A stretch of 64,000 nt of DNA from Syntrophus buswellii (GCF_046097065.1 NZ_CP175563.1:992001-1056000), one strand, 5' to 3'; positions 42,378 through 51,405 are shown, counted from the first letter of the stretch. The notes: generated by a model from the sequence alone, not told the origin. Numbers and translations: made by a program.

Positions 42378-44813
42378 CTATGTCAAAATCTCCTGCTTTG
42401 CATTCTTCAGGAGCCGCTCGACAACCCGGACCGCCTCGACGCCGTCCCTGGCGTACGCCGCTCCGATGTTCTCCGCATATGAGCGGGTGACCACGGCCCC
42501 TCCGATGAGAAAGGGGCAGGTCAGCCCTTCCTTTCTTGCCTGCTCGATGGCCGTTTTCATGGAGCCCATGGTGGTGGTCATCAGGGCGGACAGTCCCACG
42601 ACATCCGGGGTTTTTGTCCGGATCGTCTCCAGGAGCCTTTCCGTGGAAACGTCCTTGCCGAGATCGAGAACCTGGTATCCGTGATTTTTAAGCATCAGGA
42701 CGACGATGTTTTTCCCGATATCATGGATGTCGCCCTGAACCGTGGCCATGACGATCGTTCCCTTGGACCCTGCAGAGGTTCCGCTTCCCTGCAGCCTCGG
42801 CTCCAGGACCTCCAGGGCCTTCTTCATCGCCTCGGCGCTGGCGATCAGTTGGGGCAGGAAATAAATCTTCCGGTCAAAAAGGTCTCCCACCTCGACAATG
42901 GCCGGAATGAGCAGGTCATCGACGATGCTTCGGGCTTCCAAGCCTGCGGTGAGGGCCGTTTCCGCCAGATCCGCGATGTCGTCGCGGTTGCCGTCCAGAA
43001 CGGCTGTCCGGAGCTTTTCCTCCGGTGTCCGGGGCGTTGGAGCCGTCGAGGGTTCCGGTTCCCGGACTTCCGCCGCCCTGGCGGAATGGGCGATATAGCG
43101 TGCGGCCTGGGCGTCCACGCCTGTCAGGACATCGGCGGCCCGCTTGATGGACATGAGTTCTTCCATGGACGGATTGGCGATGGCCATCGTCAGTCCGGAC
43201 AGCTGAGCCATGGCCAGGAAAGAGGCGTTGAGCCATTTGCGCTCCGGCAGGCCGAACGACACATTGGAGATGCCAAGGATGGTCTTGGCTTTGAAGCGGC
43301 TGGTCACCCAGGCGATGGTCTTGAGCGTCTCCACCGGCGCATTGGCATTGGTGGCGGCCGTCATGACCAGGCCGTCGACGACCATGTCCTCCTTTGAAAA
43401 ACCCAGGCACCGCGCCTTTCTGTAGACGTCCCGGACGATGGCGATCCGCCGGTCGGCGCTTTCGGGTACTTCTCCGTCGGCCAGGGGCAGGAGGATGAAC
43501 ATGGCTCCGTAATGGGCGGCCAGGGGCAGGAGGCGCTGCATTTTTTCCTTTTCCCCGGAGATGGAATTGATCAGGGCCCGTCCCGGGTAAAGGCGCAGTG
43601 CCGTCTCCACGATTTCCACCCTTGCCGAATCGATGACCAGCGGCAGCTCCGTCGCCATGGACAGCAGGGCGAGGACGTTCCGGATTGTTTTTTCTTCATC
43701 GATGCCGGGAACGCCGACGTTGACATCCAGCAGATCGGCCCCCAGCTGCTCCTGCTCGCGGGTCATCTGCCGGACCAGGGACATACGGCCTGCGAGGAGC
43801 TCCTGTTGCAGGGCTTTCTTCCCTGTAGGGTTAAGGCGTTCGCCGACGATGACCAGGGGCGTGCCGCTCTCCAGGAGCCGGTATCTCCGGGCTGAGCTCA
43901 CGGCGCTCAAAGCTTTGCGAACCGGGGGACGGGGCTGGGTGGATTTCAGCGATTCGGCCAGTCGCTGGATATGATCGGGTGTCGTCCCGCAGCAGCCGCC
44001 GAGCAGATTGACGCCCGCGGCGGCGAAGGCCGGGCCGTGACCGGCGAAGGTTGCGGCGTCCATATCGAAGAAGGCGTCTTCCCCTTCGAGCCGGGGGAGA
44101 CCCGCGTTGGGCTTGGCCGCCAGGGGTACCGTTGCGTAAGGTTTCATGGCCTCGATCAAGGGGAGCATGTCTTCCGGTCCGGTGGAGCAGTTGCAGCCCA
44201 CGGCATCGGCCCCAAGGCTCTGCAGGGTGATCAGGGCGGAGACCGGATCGGTGCCGTTGAGGGTGCGGCCCCCGTTTTCATAGGTCAGGGTAACCATCGT
44301 AAAGGCCGGACAGGTCTCCTTGACGGCCAGGAGTGCGGCGCGCGCTTCCTGAATGTCCATCATGGTTTCAATGATGAAAAGGTCGACTCCGCCCTCCGCC
44401 AGGCCCAGGATCTGTTCCGAAAAGGCGGCGACCGCCTCTTCAAAGGGGAGATCGCCGAATGGCTCCACAAAATGGCCGGTTGAACTGATATCGCCGGCGA
44501 GAAGGACCCCGGGGCCGACGGCGCGCCTGGCGATCCCGGCCAGCTCCCGGTTGATTTCCCGGACGCGATGGGCGTTTCCATATTGGGCAAGCTTATAGCG
44601 GTTTGCTCCGAAGGTGCCCGTGTAGACCACGTCCGCACCGGCCTCTCCATACGCCTTATGGATTTCCGACAGGGTCTCCGGATGTTCCAGGCACCACAAT
44701 TCAGGGCAGGCACCGGGGGGCATACCCCGTTTCTGCAGCTCCGTTCCCGTGGCGCCGTCGAGGATGAGGATCTTCTTTTTTAAAAGGCGGCGGATTGCTT
44801 CTTTGGATTTCAT
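42378..44813 (-). CDS. metH: B12-dependent methionine synthase lacking the reactivation domain
   Basis: The enzyme transfers a methyl group from methyl-tetrahydrofolate to homocysteine through cobalamin. The 811-residue product has a homocysteine-binding TIM barrel (LDGATGTELQKRGMPPG; zinc Cys pair in NLLGGCCGTTPDHIQ), a pterin-binding barrel (PLVIVGERLNPTGKKALQQE), a B12 cap and a Rossmann B12 domain with the axial His in TVQGDIHDIGKNIVVLML. E. coli MetH is about 1,227 residues; the C-terminal AdoMet reactivation domain is missing here. A separate protein of that type is encoded at 45929-46591, about 1 kb upstream. Confidence 0.93.
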   Translation of the reverse strand: MKSKEAIRRLLKKKILILDGATGTELQKRGMPPGACPELWCLEHPETLSEIHKAYGEAGADVVYTGTFGANRYKLAQYGNAHRVREINRELAGIARRAVGPGVLLAGDISSTGHFVEPFGDLPFEEAVAAFSEQILGLAEGGVDLFIIETMMDIQEARAALLAVKETCPAFTMVTLTYENGGRTLNGTDPVSALITLQSLGADAVGCNCSTGPEDMLPLIEAMKPYATVPLAAKPNAGLPRLEGEDAFFDMDAATFAGHGPAFAAAGVNLLGGCCGTTPDHIQRLAESLKSTQPRPPVRKALSAVSSARRYRLLESGTPLVIVGERLNPTGKKALQQELLAGRMSLVRQMTREQEQLGADLLDVNVGVPGIDEEKTIRNVLALLSMATELPLVIDSARVEIVETALRLYPGRALINSISGEKEKMQRLLPLAAHYGAMFILLPLADGEVPESADRRIAIVRDVYRKARCLGFSKEDMVVDGLVMTAATNANAPVETLKTIAWVTSRFKAKTILGISNVSFGLPERKWLNASFLAMAQLSGLTMAIANPSMEELMSIKRAADVLTGVDAQAARYIAHSARAAEVREPEPSTAPTPRTPEEKLRTAVLDGNRDDIADLAETALTAGLEARSIVDDLLIPAIVEVGDLFDRKIYFLPQLIASAEAMKKALEVLEPRLQGSGTSAGSKGTIVMATVQGDIHDIGKNIVVLMLKNHGYQVLDLGKDVSTERLLETIRTKTPDVVGLSALMTTTMGSMKTAIEQARKEGLTCPFLIGGAVVTRSYAENIGAAYARDGVEAVRVVERLLKNAKQEILT

Positions 44814-45427
44814 GAGGTTACGTTCCAGAGTAGAGGTCGTATGCTGAATTCTGTCATCTTTCAGGGGTTTGTATTTAGCCTGCCGGGGAAGGCCCTGTCA
44901 ATAACCTTTTGTCCTTGTGAACGATGAGAAAAGGATTCCAGAGAAAGATATTTCCTGATCGAACGCATCCGGTGTGCCGCATATGTTCCGGCAGGAGGGT
45001 AAGTGGCAACACCCCCGTCGGAACAACCCTTCCGTGCCCGTCTGCCTTTCCTTCCCAGCCGCCAAGCGGCGCGGTACCGCGGCAAAGCGAGCAATGGGCG
45101 TTGATCCCTGCGGCATCAACCGGAACCAATGCAGGCGTGACAGTGGTTATAGCATATTCGAATCCCGGCAATCACCCTATTTTTTATCGGGCAGATTTTC
45201 GGATCAGCATTGGATTGACACAACCGCCCGATGCGTCTATATTTGTGCCTGCAAAATCGGGGGGGCGGACGGAGGAGTGTCAGCCGTCCAGAGGATTGAC
45301 GAGTTGTTGGAGATGCCGGCCCATCCCTGACCTTGATGGCAGGGACTGTTCGAATCGCTGCCGGGAGCGCCGGCTGGAATTGAATGGGGTGATTGAGTGG
45401 AAATTAAAAAAGCACAAGGAGAAGAGC
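44814..45427. other. Divergent control region between metH and rubrerythrin-like gene
   Basis: About 614 bp with no convincing gene. A strong promoter for the rubrerythrin-like gene lies at 45215-45243. On the minus strand there are several GC-rich inverted pairs upstream of metH, for example GCCGCC-AA-GCGGC near 45060 and the palindrome GCGGTACCGC near 45071; I looked for a cobalamin or SAM riboswitch and could not fit their conserved elements. Confidence 0.45.
45215..45243 (+). promoter_or_regulatory. Sigma-70-type promoter for rubrerythrin-like gene
   Basis: TTGACA (45215-45220), 17 bases, TATATT (45238-45243): consensus -35 and near-consensus -10 at optimal spacing. It would start RNA about 180 bases before the ATG at 45428, giving a long leader. 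Confidence 0.65.
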
Positions 45428-45883
45428 ATGGAATCAGAGGTCTACAAGAAGATTTTAAACATGGCGATAGAGAGGGAAATAGAGGCGGCGACGTTTTATC
45501 AGGACGTGTGCGACAAAACGGCGGACGGCAATCTGAAGACCATTTTCGGTCATCTGGCTGCTGAGGAACGTGGGCACCGCGCCTTGCTGGAGGGTTTTCT
45601 CACCGATGAGTCGCGGACCATGAAGTTCAAATCCGGCCCGGACTACAAAGTGTCCGAAACCGTCGAGAGGCCGAAATTATCCATGGAGATGAAGCCTGTT
45701 GACGCCATTGCGCTGGCCATGAAAAAGGAAGAGGACGCCATGAACATGTACCTCGGATTCTCCCGGGCCAGCGATGACGCAGGGCAGAAAAATATTTTTG
45801 ACAACCTGGCGTCGATGGAACAATCCCACAAGGCGAAGCTGGAAGACCTCTATACCAATATGGCTTTCCCCGAGGTGTGGTAA
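45428..45883 (+). CDS. Rubrerythrin-like ferritin-fold diiron protein
   Basis: The 151-residue protein is a four-helix ferritin-like protein. Two Glu/ExxH pairs are visible: EREIEAATFYQDVCDK with EERGHRALLEGF, and KKEEDAMNMYLGFSRASDD with MEQSHKAKLEDLY. It resembles the erythrin domain of rubrerythrins but lacks the C-terminal rubredoxin domain. In anaerobes such proteins reduce peroxide or store iron; the electron donor must be separate. The ATG at 45428 has AAGGAGA upstream; an open frame extending to 44924 is not part of the gene. Confidence 0.88.
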   Translation: MESEVYKKILNMAIEREIEAATFYQDVCDKTADGNLKTIFGHLAAEERGHRALLEGFLTDESRTMKFKSGPDYKVSETVERPKLSMEMKPVDAIALAMKKEEDAMNMYLGFSRASDDAGQKNIFDNLASMEQSHKAKLEDLYTNMAFPEVW

Positions 45884-45928
45884 GGAACGGTGCCCCTGCC
45901 CTGAAAGGTGTGCGGCCGCCGTCCGCCC

Positions 45929-46591
45929 TCACGGGGCGACGTCCCGGATGCCCGTGAGGGCCGTTACGGATTTTTCGGGGACGAGGAGGCAGCTTTCGGT
46001 GAGGATGACGCCGAACCGGTTCAACTGCAGCAGGCGATAAATCGTCCTCTGATTCTCCAGGGCAAAGTCTCCGTAACCTGCGGAATAGCGCCGGGGAAGG
46101 AACATCTTGTTTTCCCGGCGCAGAGAAGGGCGCAGAGACCCCAGGATCCAGTCCAGTGCGGCATCGGTCATCTCGCTGGCCGTGGCGTCCAGAACGACGG
46201 CCCGGGTCACATTACGCCCGGCGGCGTCATCGGCAATAGCCTCCATGATCGCCGAACCGGCGGTAGCCCCCAGGAGGGCCGCCTCCCGACAACGGTCAAA
46301 AAATCTGGCCAGGTGACGGCTCTCAAATGCCACTCCACCCTTTAGAACGACCCGGGACGGTGAGATTTCAGCTATTGGAAGACGCAGAACGGTCCCTTTC
46401 AGACAGATGAGGGACCGCGCCTCTTCCATGTAACTCTCGATTTCCGCGGACTGCTGAGGAGAGATCCGGGTGGCATCACGCCGGTAGCCCAGCCGCCGGT
46501 AGATCGATTCCCTGGGCAGGTCGATCCGGATGGTTTCAAAGTCGATACGCAGCCCATCATTCCGAAGGGGGGCATGTTCTTTCGCGGACAC
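45929..46591 (-). CDS. Stand-alone methionine synthase reactivation-domain protein
   Basis: The 220-residue protein resembles the AdoMet-binding activation domain of B12 methionine synthases, most clearly at the end: FLPRRYSAGYGDFALENQRT, IYRLLQLNRFGVILTESCLL and VPEKSVTALTGIRD, which contains the RxSxGYGD motif that binds AdoMet. The middle has TRAVVLDATASEMTDAALDW. It should reductively remethylate inactive cob(II)alamin on MetH, whose own domain is missing. The start is the GTG at 46591, with AAAGGAG upstream and a 16-bp gap after rtcA; the frame extending to 46774 overlaps rtcA and is not used. Confidence 0.85.
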   Translation of the reverse strand: MSAKEHAPLRNDGLRIDFETIRIDLPRESIYRRLGYRRDATRISPQQSAEIESYMEEARSLICLKGTVLRLPIAEISPSRVVLKGGVAFESRHLARFFDRCREAALLGATAGSAIMEAIADDAAGRNVTRAVVLDATASEMTDAALDWILGSLRPSLRRENKMFLPRRYSAGYGDFALENQRTIYRLLQLNRFGVILTESCLLVPEKSVTALTGIRDVAP

Positions 46592-46607
46592 GAAATTGGG
46601 GCTCCTT

Positions 46608-47687
46608 TCATGAAGCTGAGGATCGCCGGTACCCGATTCCCCGGATCCGCAGGGTGCGGTTTGAACGTTCCGTCCGGGCCCCCAGAAATGTCTCCACCAT
46701 CCAGAGTCGGGAATCAATGTGATCGGTGACCTCCGGAATTCTGAAGGAGCTCCAGCCTTCGGCCAGGGCTGCAAAGGGGATGATCTGATCCGCTACGTGA
46801 ACATCGACCGTGGCTCCGGACTTCAGGGTTTCCATCAGCGTCCGGGCGACTTTCCTGCCGATGAACTCCGAACTGCGGCGCGGGGCTCCAGCGCAATCGG
46901 CGCCGAGCAGGCATCCCGTGTCGGTTTCCGCCCAGAGCGCCAGGGCTGCTCCCCCCTGGACGGCCGGTTGTTCATAGGCAGGGGATGCCTCCGTATCGTA
47001 AAGGGGGTCTATTCGCACTGAATATTCTCGGGCCTCCAGGTTCTTCCGGCATTCATCCGCCATCCTGTCCGAGACTCGGCGCTCCTGGAGCAGAGAAGAC
47101 AAGGCGACGCCTTGAAAAGCCGTGGGCTTTCCCGGTTCGGTGAGGGTCAGCGGGGCAAGAGGGCGCCTCAGCGGCTTCACGTCGACGGCAATCTCCCCCT
47201 GCCCTCTGGGGACGTAACCGGGGCGGAGAATGCGCAGATCAATGTCCGCTCCCATCCGTTTCAGCAAGGGGATCAGGACATGCTGCAGGGAATAGACGGA
47301 CGGTGCGAAGTCCTGAAAGAGTCCCCCCGTTATCCGGAAACGGGACGGTCGGTCGGCGTACAGGGCAAGGGGAAGGACGCCCAGGAAGAGCATGGTGGTG
47401 GAACCGGCGGTGCCGATGTTCCAGTCGTATGAGCCTCCTCGAATCGTCCGCCCCGGAAAGAATCGGATTTCCCCGGCCCCGAGCGACGCCCCTTCCAGGC
47501 GGCCCCGGCAGAGCTCGGCCATGGCTTCGATGGCCCGGAGATGCTGCGCTCTCAAACCCGGTTTCGGCAGCCGCTTCGCCCGGATGTTGATCAGGGAGAG
47601 GTCCTCCATGACGAGGGCGGAAAGGGAAACGGCGTCCCGCACGATGGTTCCTGATCCCGATTTCCGACTGCCGTCGATCTCGATCAT
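46608..47687 (-). CDS. rtcA: RNA 3'-terminal phosphate cyclase
   Basis: The enzyme converts RNA 3'-phosphate to a 2',3'-cyclic phosphate using ATP. The 359-residue product starts MIEIDGSRKSGSGTIVRDAV and has AGSTTMLFLGVLPLALYA, GGLFQDFAPSVYSLQHVLIP, RGQGEIAVDVKPL and the adenylated His in VDVHVADQIIPFAALAEG. The length is typical. It follows leuD by 52 bp on the same strand and precedes the B12-reactivation gene; no rtcB or rtcR is in the window. Confidence 0.92.
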   Translation of the reverse strand: MIEIDGSRKSGSGTIVRDAVSLSALVMEDLSLINIRAKRLPKPGLRAQHLRAIEAMAELCRGRLEGASLGAGEIRFFPGRTIRGGSYDWNIGTAGSTTMLFLGVLPLALYADRPSRFRITGGLFQDFAPSVYSLQHVLIPLLKRMGADIDLRILRPGYVPRGQGEIAVDVKPLRRPLAPLTLTEPGKPTAFQGVALSSLLQERRVSDRMADECRKNLEAREYSVRIDPLYDTEASPAYEQPAVQGGAALALWAETDTGCLLGADCAGAPRRSSEFIGRKVARTLMETLKSGATVDVHVADQIIPFAALAEGWSSFRIPEVTDHIDSRLWMVETFLGARTERSNRTLRIRGIGYRRSSAS

Positions 47688-47739
47688 CGTATGCTGCTCT
47701 TTTTCAGAACCTGGCGCTTGCGGCCCGGCAGAAAGGCGC

Positions 47740-48237
47740 TTAACCTCTGCTTTTGCGGGCGAGGTGCTGCATGAGTCCCCCGTCGGCAATCAGCTCCTGC
47801 ATGAACGGAGGAATCGGTTCGATGGAAAGCGGCGACGCTTCCGCTCCTTCCATGAGAATGACTCCGGAATCTCCGTCGACGGTCACGGACCGGCCTTCAG
47901 CGATCCGGTCATAAAGCTCCGGGGACTCGAAAATAGGCAGCCCCATGTTGAAGGCATTCCGATAGAAAATCCGGGCGAAGCTCTTGGCGATCACGCAGGA
48001 GATGCCGGCTGCCTTGATAGCGATGGGGGCGTGTTCACGGGAGGAACCGCAACCGAAATTCTCGCCGGCGACGATGATGTCTCCTGGCCTCACCTTCCGG
48101 GGAAAGTCGGGATCGGCATCCTCCATGCAGTGGGCGGCAAGGGCCTGCGGATCAAAGGTGTTCAGATAACGGGCCGGAATGATGGCGTCCGTATCGATAT
48201 TATCCCCGAATTTCCATACTTTTCCTTGAAATTTCAT
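47740..48237 (-). CDS. leuD: 3-isopropylmalate dehydratase small subunit
   Basis: This is the small (swivelling) subunit of isopropylmalate isomerase, with LeuC. The 165-residue product shows VWKFGDNIDTDAIIPARYLN, GDIIVAGENFGCGSSREHAP and the C-terminal PIPPFMQELIADGGLMQHL. Size and wording fit the short aconitase-like LeuD group found in archaea and many anaerobes. It lies 87 bp downstream of leuC. Confidence 0.94.
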   Translation of the reverse strand: MKFQGKVWKFGDNIDTDAIIPARYLNTFDPQALAAHCMEDADPDFPRKVRPGDIIVAGENFGCGSSREHAPIAIKAAGISCVIAKSFARIFYRNAFNMGLPIFESPELYDRIAEGRSVTVDGDSGVILMEGAEASPLSIEPIPPFMQELIADGGLMQHLARKSRG

Positions 48238-48324
48238 TGGCGTTATCCTTCCAGGGTCTTGAATCGTTTCCGGAAGCCTCTAACCGGAAGAGCTTGGGCG
48301 GGGCTTCCCGAGGATGAGATGATT

Positions 48325-49587
48325 TCAGGTCAATTCGTCGGGGCCGGCAATCCTTCCCAGAACCGCCGATGCGGCGGCTACGGCGGGATTGCTCAGATAG
48401 ACCTCGCTGCGGGGGTGTCCCATGCGTCCTACGAAATTGCGGTTGGTTGTGGCGACGGCCCGTTCTCCCGCTGCAAGGATCCCCATGTGGCCTCCCAGGC
48501 AGGGGCCGCAGGTCGGGGTGCTCACCGCGGCATGGGCATCAAGGAAAATGTCGAAGAGCCCTTCCTTCATGGCCGCTCTGTAGACCTCCTGGGTGGCGGG
48601 AATGACGATCAGCCGGACCCGCGGATCGGCCCGGCGCCCTTTCAGCACGGCGGCCGCCGTCCTCAGGTCTTCAATGCGGCCGTTGGTGCACGATCCGATG
48701 ACGACCTGATCGATGGGCACATGGCCCACTTCGCTGATTCCCCGCGTGTTGGACGGCAGATGGGGAAAGGCTACCTGGGGCTCTATCCTGCCGACATCGA
48801 TCTCCATCACCTGGGCGTAAGACGCGTCGGCGTCGGAGGCATAAACGGTGTAGGGGCGCTTGGCCCTGGGCTGAACGTACGCTTCCGTGATGTCGTCGGG
48901 GGCAAAGATGCCGTTTTTCCCGCCCGCTTCAATAGCCATGTTGGCAATGGTAAAGCGGTCCGCCATGGTCAGGGAGGCGACGGTTTCGCCTGTGAACTCC
49001 ATGGCCCTGTAGAGGGCGCCGTCCACTCCGATCTGTCCGATGATGTAGAGGATCAGGTCCTTTCCCGAGACCCAGGGATTGAGCGATCCGGAAAGAACAA
49101 ACTTGATCGTTTCCGGGACCTTGAACCAGGCTTCCCCCGTGAGCATGGCCGCGGCCAGATCCGTGCTGCCCACGCCGGTCGCGAAGGCCCCGAGGGCGCC
49201 ATAGGTGCAGGTATGGCTGTCCGCCCCGATGACGAGGTCACCGGGCAGGACGATGCCCTTTTCCGGAAGAAGGGCGTGTTCCACGCCCACTTCCCCGACT
49301 TCGTAGTAGTGGGTAATTTCCTGCTCCCGGGCAAAGTCGCGCATGATCTTGCACTGGGCGGCGGAATTGATGTCCTTGTTGGGGGTAAAGTGATCCGGAA
49401 TGAGGACCACCTTGTCCTCATCGAACACCTTCTTTCCGCCAGCCTTGCGGAATTCCTCAATTGCAAGCGGGGCCGTGACGTCATTTCCGAGGGCGATATC
49501 CACCTTTGCATTGATCAGCATTCCGGGGTGCAGCTCATCAAGGCCGGTATGCCGGCAAAGGATCTTCTCCGTGATGGTCATTCCCAT
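48325..49587 (-). CDS. leuC: 3-isopropylmalate dehydratase large subunit
   Basis: This is the 4Fe-4S subunit of isopropylmalate isomerase. The 420-residue product shows VIGADSHTCTYGALGAFATG, the cluster Cys residues in VIGSCTNGR and STPTCGPCLGGHMGIL, and GRMGHPRSEVYLSNPAVAAA. The 420-residue length matches the short LeuC type that pairs with a 165-residue LeuD. It follows leuA by about 80 bp and is probably read from the same transcript. Confidence 0.94.
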   Translation of the reverse strand: MGMTITEKILCRHTGLDELHPGMLINAKVDIALGNDVTAPLAIEEFRKAGGKKVFDEDKVVLIPDHFTPNKDINSAAQCKIMRDFAREQEITHYYEVGEVGVEHALLPEKGIVLPGDLVIGADSHTCTYGALGAFATGVGSTDLAAAMLTGEAWFKVPETIKFVLSGSLNPWVSGKDLILYIIGQIGVDGALYRAMEFTGETVASLTMADRFTIANMAIEAGGKNGIFAPDDITEAYVQPRAKRPYTVYASDADASYAQVMEIDVGRIEPQVAFPHLPSNTRGISEVGHVPIDQVVIGSCTNGRIEDLRTAAAVLKGRRADPRVRLIVIPATQEVYRAAMKEGLFDIFLDAHAAVSTPTCGPCLGGHMGILAAGERAVATTNRNFVGRMGHPRSEVYLSNPAVAAASAVLGRIAGPDELT

Positions 49588-49669
49588 GATTTTCTCTCTC
49601 CAGTTGAAGGATTTTGAGTTTATCCTGATATCGCAAAACGCTGCTTAATTCAAGCCGAACAAATGTCTC

Positions 49670-51220
49670 CTACTCGTATTCCGGCTTGATCTTGTCGGGG
49701 TCCCGCTTGAGGAACTCCAGGCGGTTCAGGGCATTGATGTAGGCCCTGGCGGAAGCTACGATGACATCAAGATCGGCCCCGTGACCCACGACGTTGCGGC
49801 CGTTGAACTTGAGCTGGACCGTCACCTCGCCCTGGGCGTCCGTACCGCCGGAAATGGCGTTGACGGCGTAGCGGAGCAGATCGTAGTTGGTCCGAGTGAT
49901 TTTCCGGATCGCATCAAAGGTCGCATCCACGGCGCCGACGCCGAAGCCTGCATCCTGGACGATCTCCTTGTCGACCTCCATCTGCATCGTGGCGGTGGGG
50001 ATGGCGATGTTGCCGCTGACGACACTGAGATAAATGAGCTTGTACTTATCCTCGGCCCTGTAGAGTTCTTCGTAGACGATGGCCTCCAGGTCTTCATCGA
50101 AAACGTTTTTCTTGGCGTCGGCCAGCTCCTTGAAACGGACGAACACCTTGTTCAGCTCCGTATCGGTGAGGTTGAAGCCCAGCTTCTTCAGGTGCTCCTG
50201 GACGGCATGGCGTCCGGAGTGCTTGCCGAGCACGATGTGGGAGTCGGAAATGCCGACGGATTGGGGTGTCATGATCTCGTAGGTGATCTTTTCCTTGATC
50301 AGCCCGTCCTGGTGAATGCCGGATTCGTGCGCAAACGCGTTTGCCCCCACGATGGCCTTGTTCGGCTGCACGGGGATGCCTGTAATCTGGGTCAGAAGGC
50401 GGGAGGACTGGTAGATTTTTTCCGTGTTGATCCCCGTCGTGAAACCGAAGAGGTCTTTCCGGGTCCGGAGGGCCATGACCACTTCCTCCATGGCCGTGTT
50501 TCCCGCCCGTTCCCCGATGCCGTTGATGGTGCATTCGACCTGGCGGGCTCCGTTCAGGATGGCGGCCAGGGAGTTGGCCACGGCCAGGCCGAGGTCGTTG
50601 TGGCAGTGCACGGAGATGACCGCCCGGGAAATATTGGGGACCTTTTCAAAAAGATGGGCAATCAAAGCCCCGAATTCACTGGGGACGGCGTATCCGACCG
50701 TATCGGGGATGTTGACGGTCGCCGCCCCGGCGGCGATGACCGCCTCGACCATTTCACAGAGATAGCTTCGTTCCGTCCGGGTGGCATCCATGGGGGAAAA
50801 CTCCACGTTGGGCGTGTAGCCCCGCGCCCTCTCCACGGCTGCAATCGCCTCTTTCAGAACCTGTTCCCGCGACTTCCGGAGCTGATATTTCAGGTGGATG
50901 TCCGAAGACGAGATGAAGGTGTGAATGCGGGGATTGGCGCCATCCTGAATGGCCGCCCATGCCCGGTCGATGTCCTCGTTGTTCGCCCTGGCAAGACCGG
51001 CGATCTGTGCGCCCCGGATTTCCCGTGCGATCTGCTGGACGGAAAGAAAATCGCCTTCGGACGCGATGGGAAAGCCGGCCTCGATGATATCCACCCCCAT
51101 CTTTTCCAGCTGCCGGGCGATCCGGAGCTTTTCCGTGGGGTTCATGCTGGATCCGGGGGACTGTTCCCCATCGCGCAGCGTGGTGTCAAAAATATAGATT
51201 CTCTTCCCTGTCGATTCCAT
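49670..51220 (-). CDS. leuA: 2-isopropylmalate synthase
   Basis: The enzyme condenses acetyl-CoA with 2-oxoisovalerate, the first step of leucine synthesis. The 516-residue product has IFDTTLRDGEQSPGSSMNPT, VISVHCHNDLGLAVANS and GAGERAGNTAM-like GIGERAGNTAMEEVVMAL, plus the C-terminal leucine-binding regulatory domain (GVGAVDATFDAIRKITRTNY), so feedback inhibition is expected. I start at the ATG at 51220 (GGAAAGGAG upstream). The frame extending to 51268 runs through a terminator hairpin and is not coding. It is preceded by an attenuator-like leader. Confidence 0.95.
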   Translation of the reverse strand: MESTGKRIYIFDTTLRDGEQSPGSSMNPTEKLRIARQLEKMGVDIIEAGFPIASEGDFLSVQQIAREIRGAQIAGLARANNEDIDRAWAAIQDGANPRIHTFISSSDIHLKYQLRKSREQVLKEAIAAVERARGYTPNVEFSPMDATRTERSYLCEMVEAVIAAGAATVNIPDTVGYAVPSEFGALIAHLFEKVPNISRAVISVHCHNDLGLAVANSLAAILNGARQVECTINGIGERAGNTAMEEVVMALRTRKDLFGFTTGINTEKIYQSSRLLTQITGIPVQPNKAIVGANAFAHESGIHQDGLIKEKITYEIMTPQSVGISDSHIVLGKHSGRHAVQEHLKKLGFNLTDTELNKVFVRFKELADAKKNVFDEDLEAIVYEELYRAEDKYKLIYLSVVSGNIAIPTATMQMEVDKEIVQDAGFGVGAVDATFDAIRKITRTNYDLLRYAVNAISGGTDAQGEVTVQLKFNGRNVVGHGADLDVIVASARAYINALNRLEFLKRDPDKIKPEYE

Positions 51221-51241
51221 AAAGACTCCTTTCCTGAAATT

Positions 51242-51272
51242 AAAAAAGGCCATGAGCTTGCCGCCCATGGCC
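51242..51272 (-). terminator. Intrinsic terminator/attenuator before leuA
   Basis: On the minus strand GGCCATG (51272-51266) pairs perfectly with CATGGCC (51254-51248) around an 11-base loop and is followed by six T (51247-51242). It lies in the leader, 22 bases before the leuA ATG. An alternative stem, TTTAGGT (51313-51307) with ACCTAAA (51279-51273), ends next to the terminator's left arm and overlaps the leader-peptide stop region, so the two structures could compete. Confidence 0.72.
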
Positions 51273-51297
51273 TTTAGGTTTGTTCTTTTTTTTTCGT

Positions 51298-51405
51298 TTA
51301 CGGATGACCTAAAAACAAGGGGCGATTGAAAGAAAGGCGCAGAAGGGCGAGGCCCAAAAGCAGCAGGCTGTCTAAAAGGATATCGGCTTTTCTTCTATCT
51401 TCCAA
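51298..51405 (-). CDS. leuL: Leucine-rich leader peptide of the leuACD operon
   Basis: A 35-codon frame begins at a TTG (51405) preceded by GAAAGGG and ends with TAA at 51300-51298. Twelve codons are leucine, eight of them in the 12-codon run SLLLLGLALLRL. The frame lies between a promoter (51467-51439) and the terminator at 51272-51242, directly upstream of leuA. The architecture is that of transcription attenuation: ribosomes stalled at Leu codons would free downstream sequence for the antiterminator stem. The TTG start is the weakest point; no ATG is in frame. The name leuL is used by analogy. Confidence 0.7.
   Translation of the reverse strand: MEDRRKADILLDSLLLLGLALLRLSFNRPLFLGHP

Noticed and set aside
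45150..45170. tRNA T-loop-like TTCGAATCC
   Set aside because: Flanking bases do not form a T stem, and no anticodon arm or acceptor stem can be drawn.
44814..45180. Cobalamin or SAM riboswitch upstream of metH
   Set aside because: GC-rich hairpins are present, but the conserved cobalamin box and SAM core elements could not be placed on either strand.
44924..45427. 168-codon extension of the rubrerythrin-like gene
   Set aside because: It contains the promoter at 45215, low-complexity residues and no ferritin homology; a good ribosome site precedes 45428.
47392..49617. 741-codon open frame on the plus strand
   Set aside because: It lies antisense to rtcA, leuD and leuC, whose motifs are unmistakable; the predicted residues are Gly/Arg/His-rich and match no family.
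49781..51277. 498-codon open frame on the plus strand
   Set aside because: Exact antisense shadow of leuA; composition typical of reverse-frame GC-rich coding sequence.
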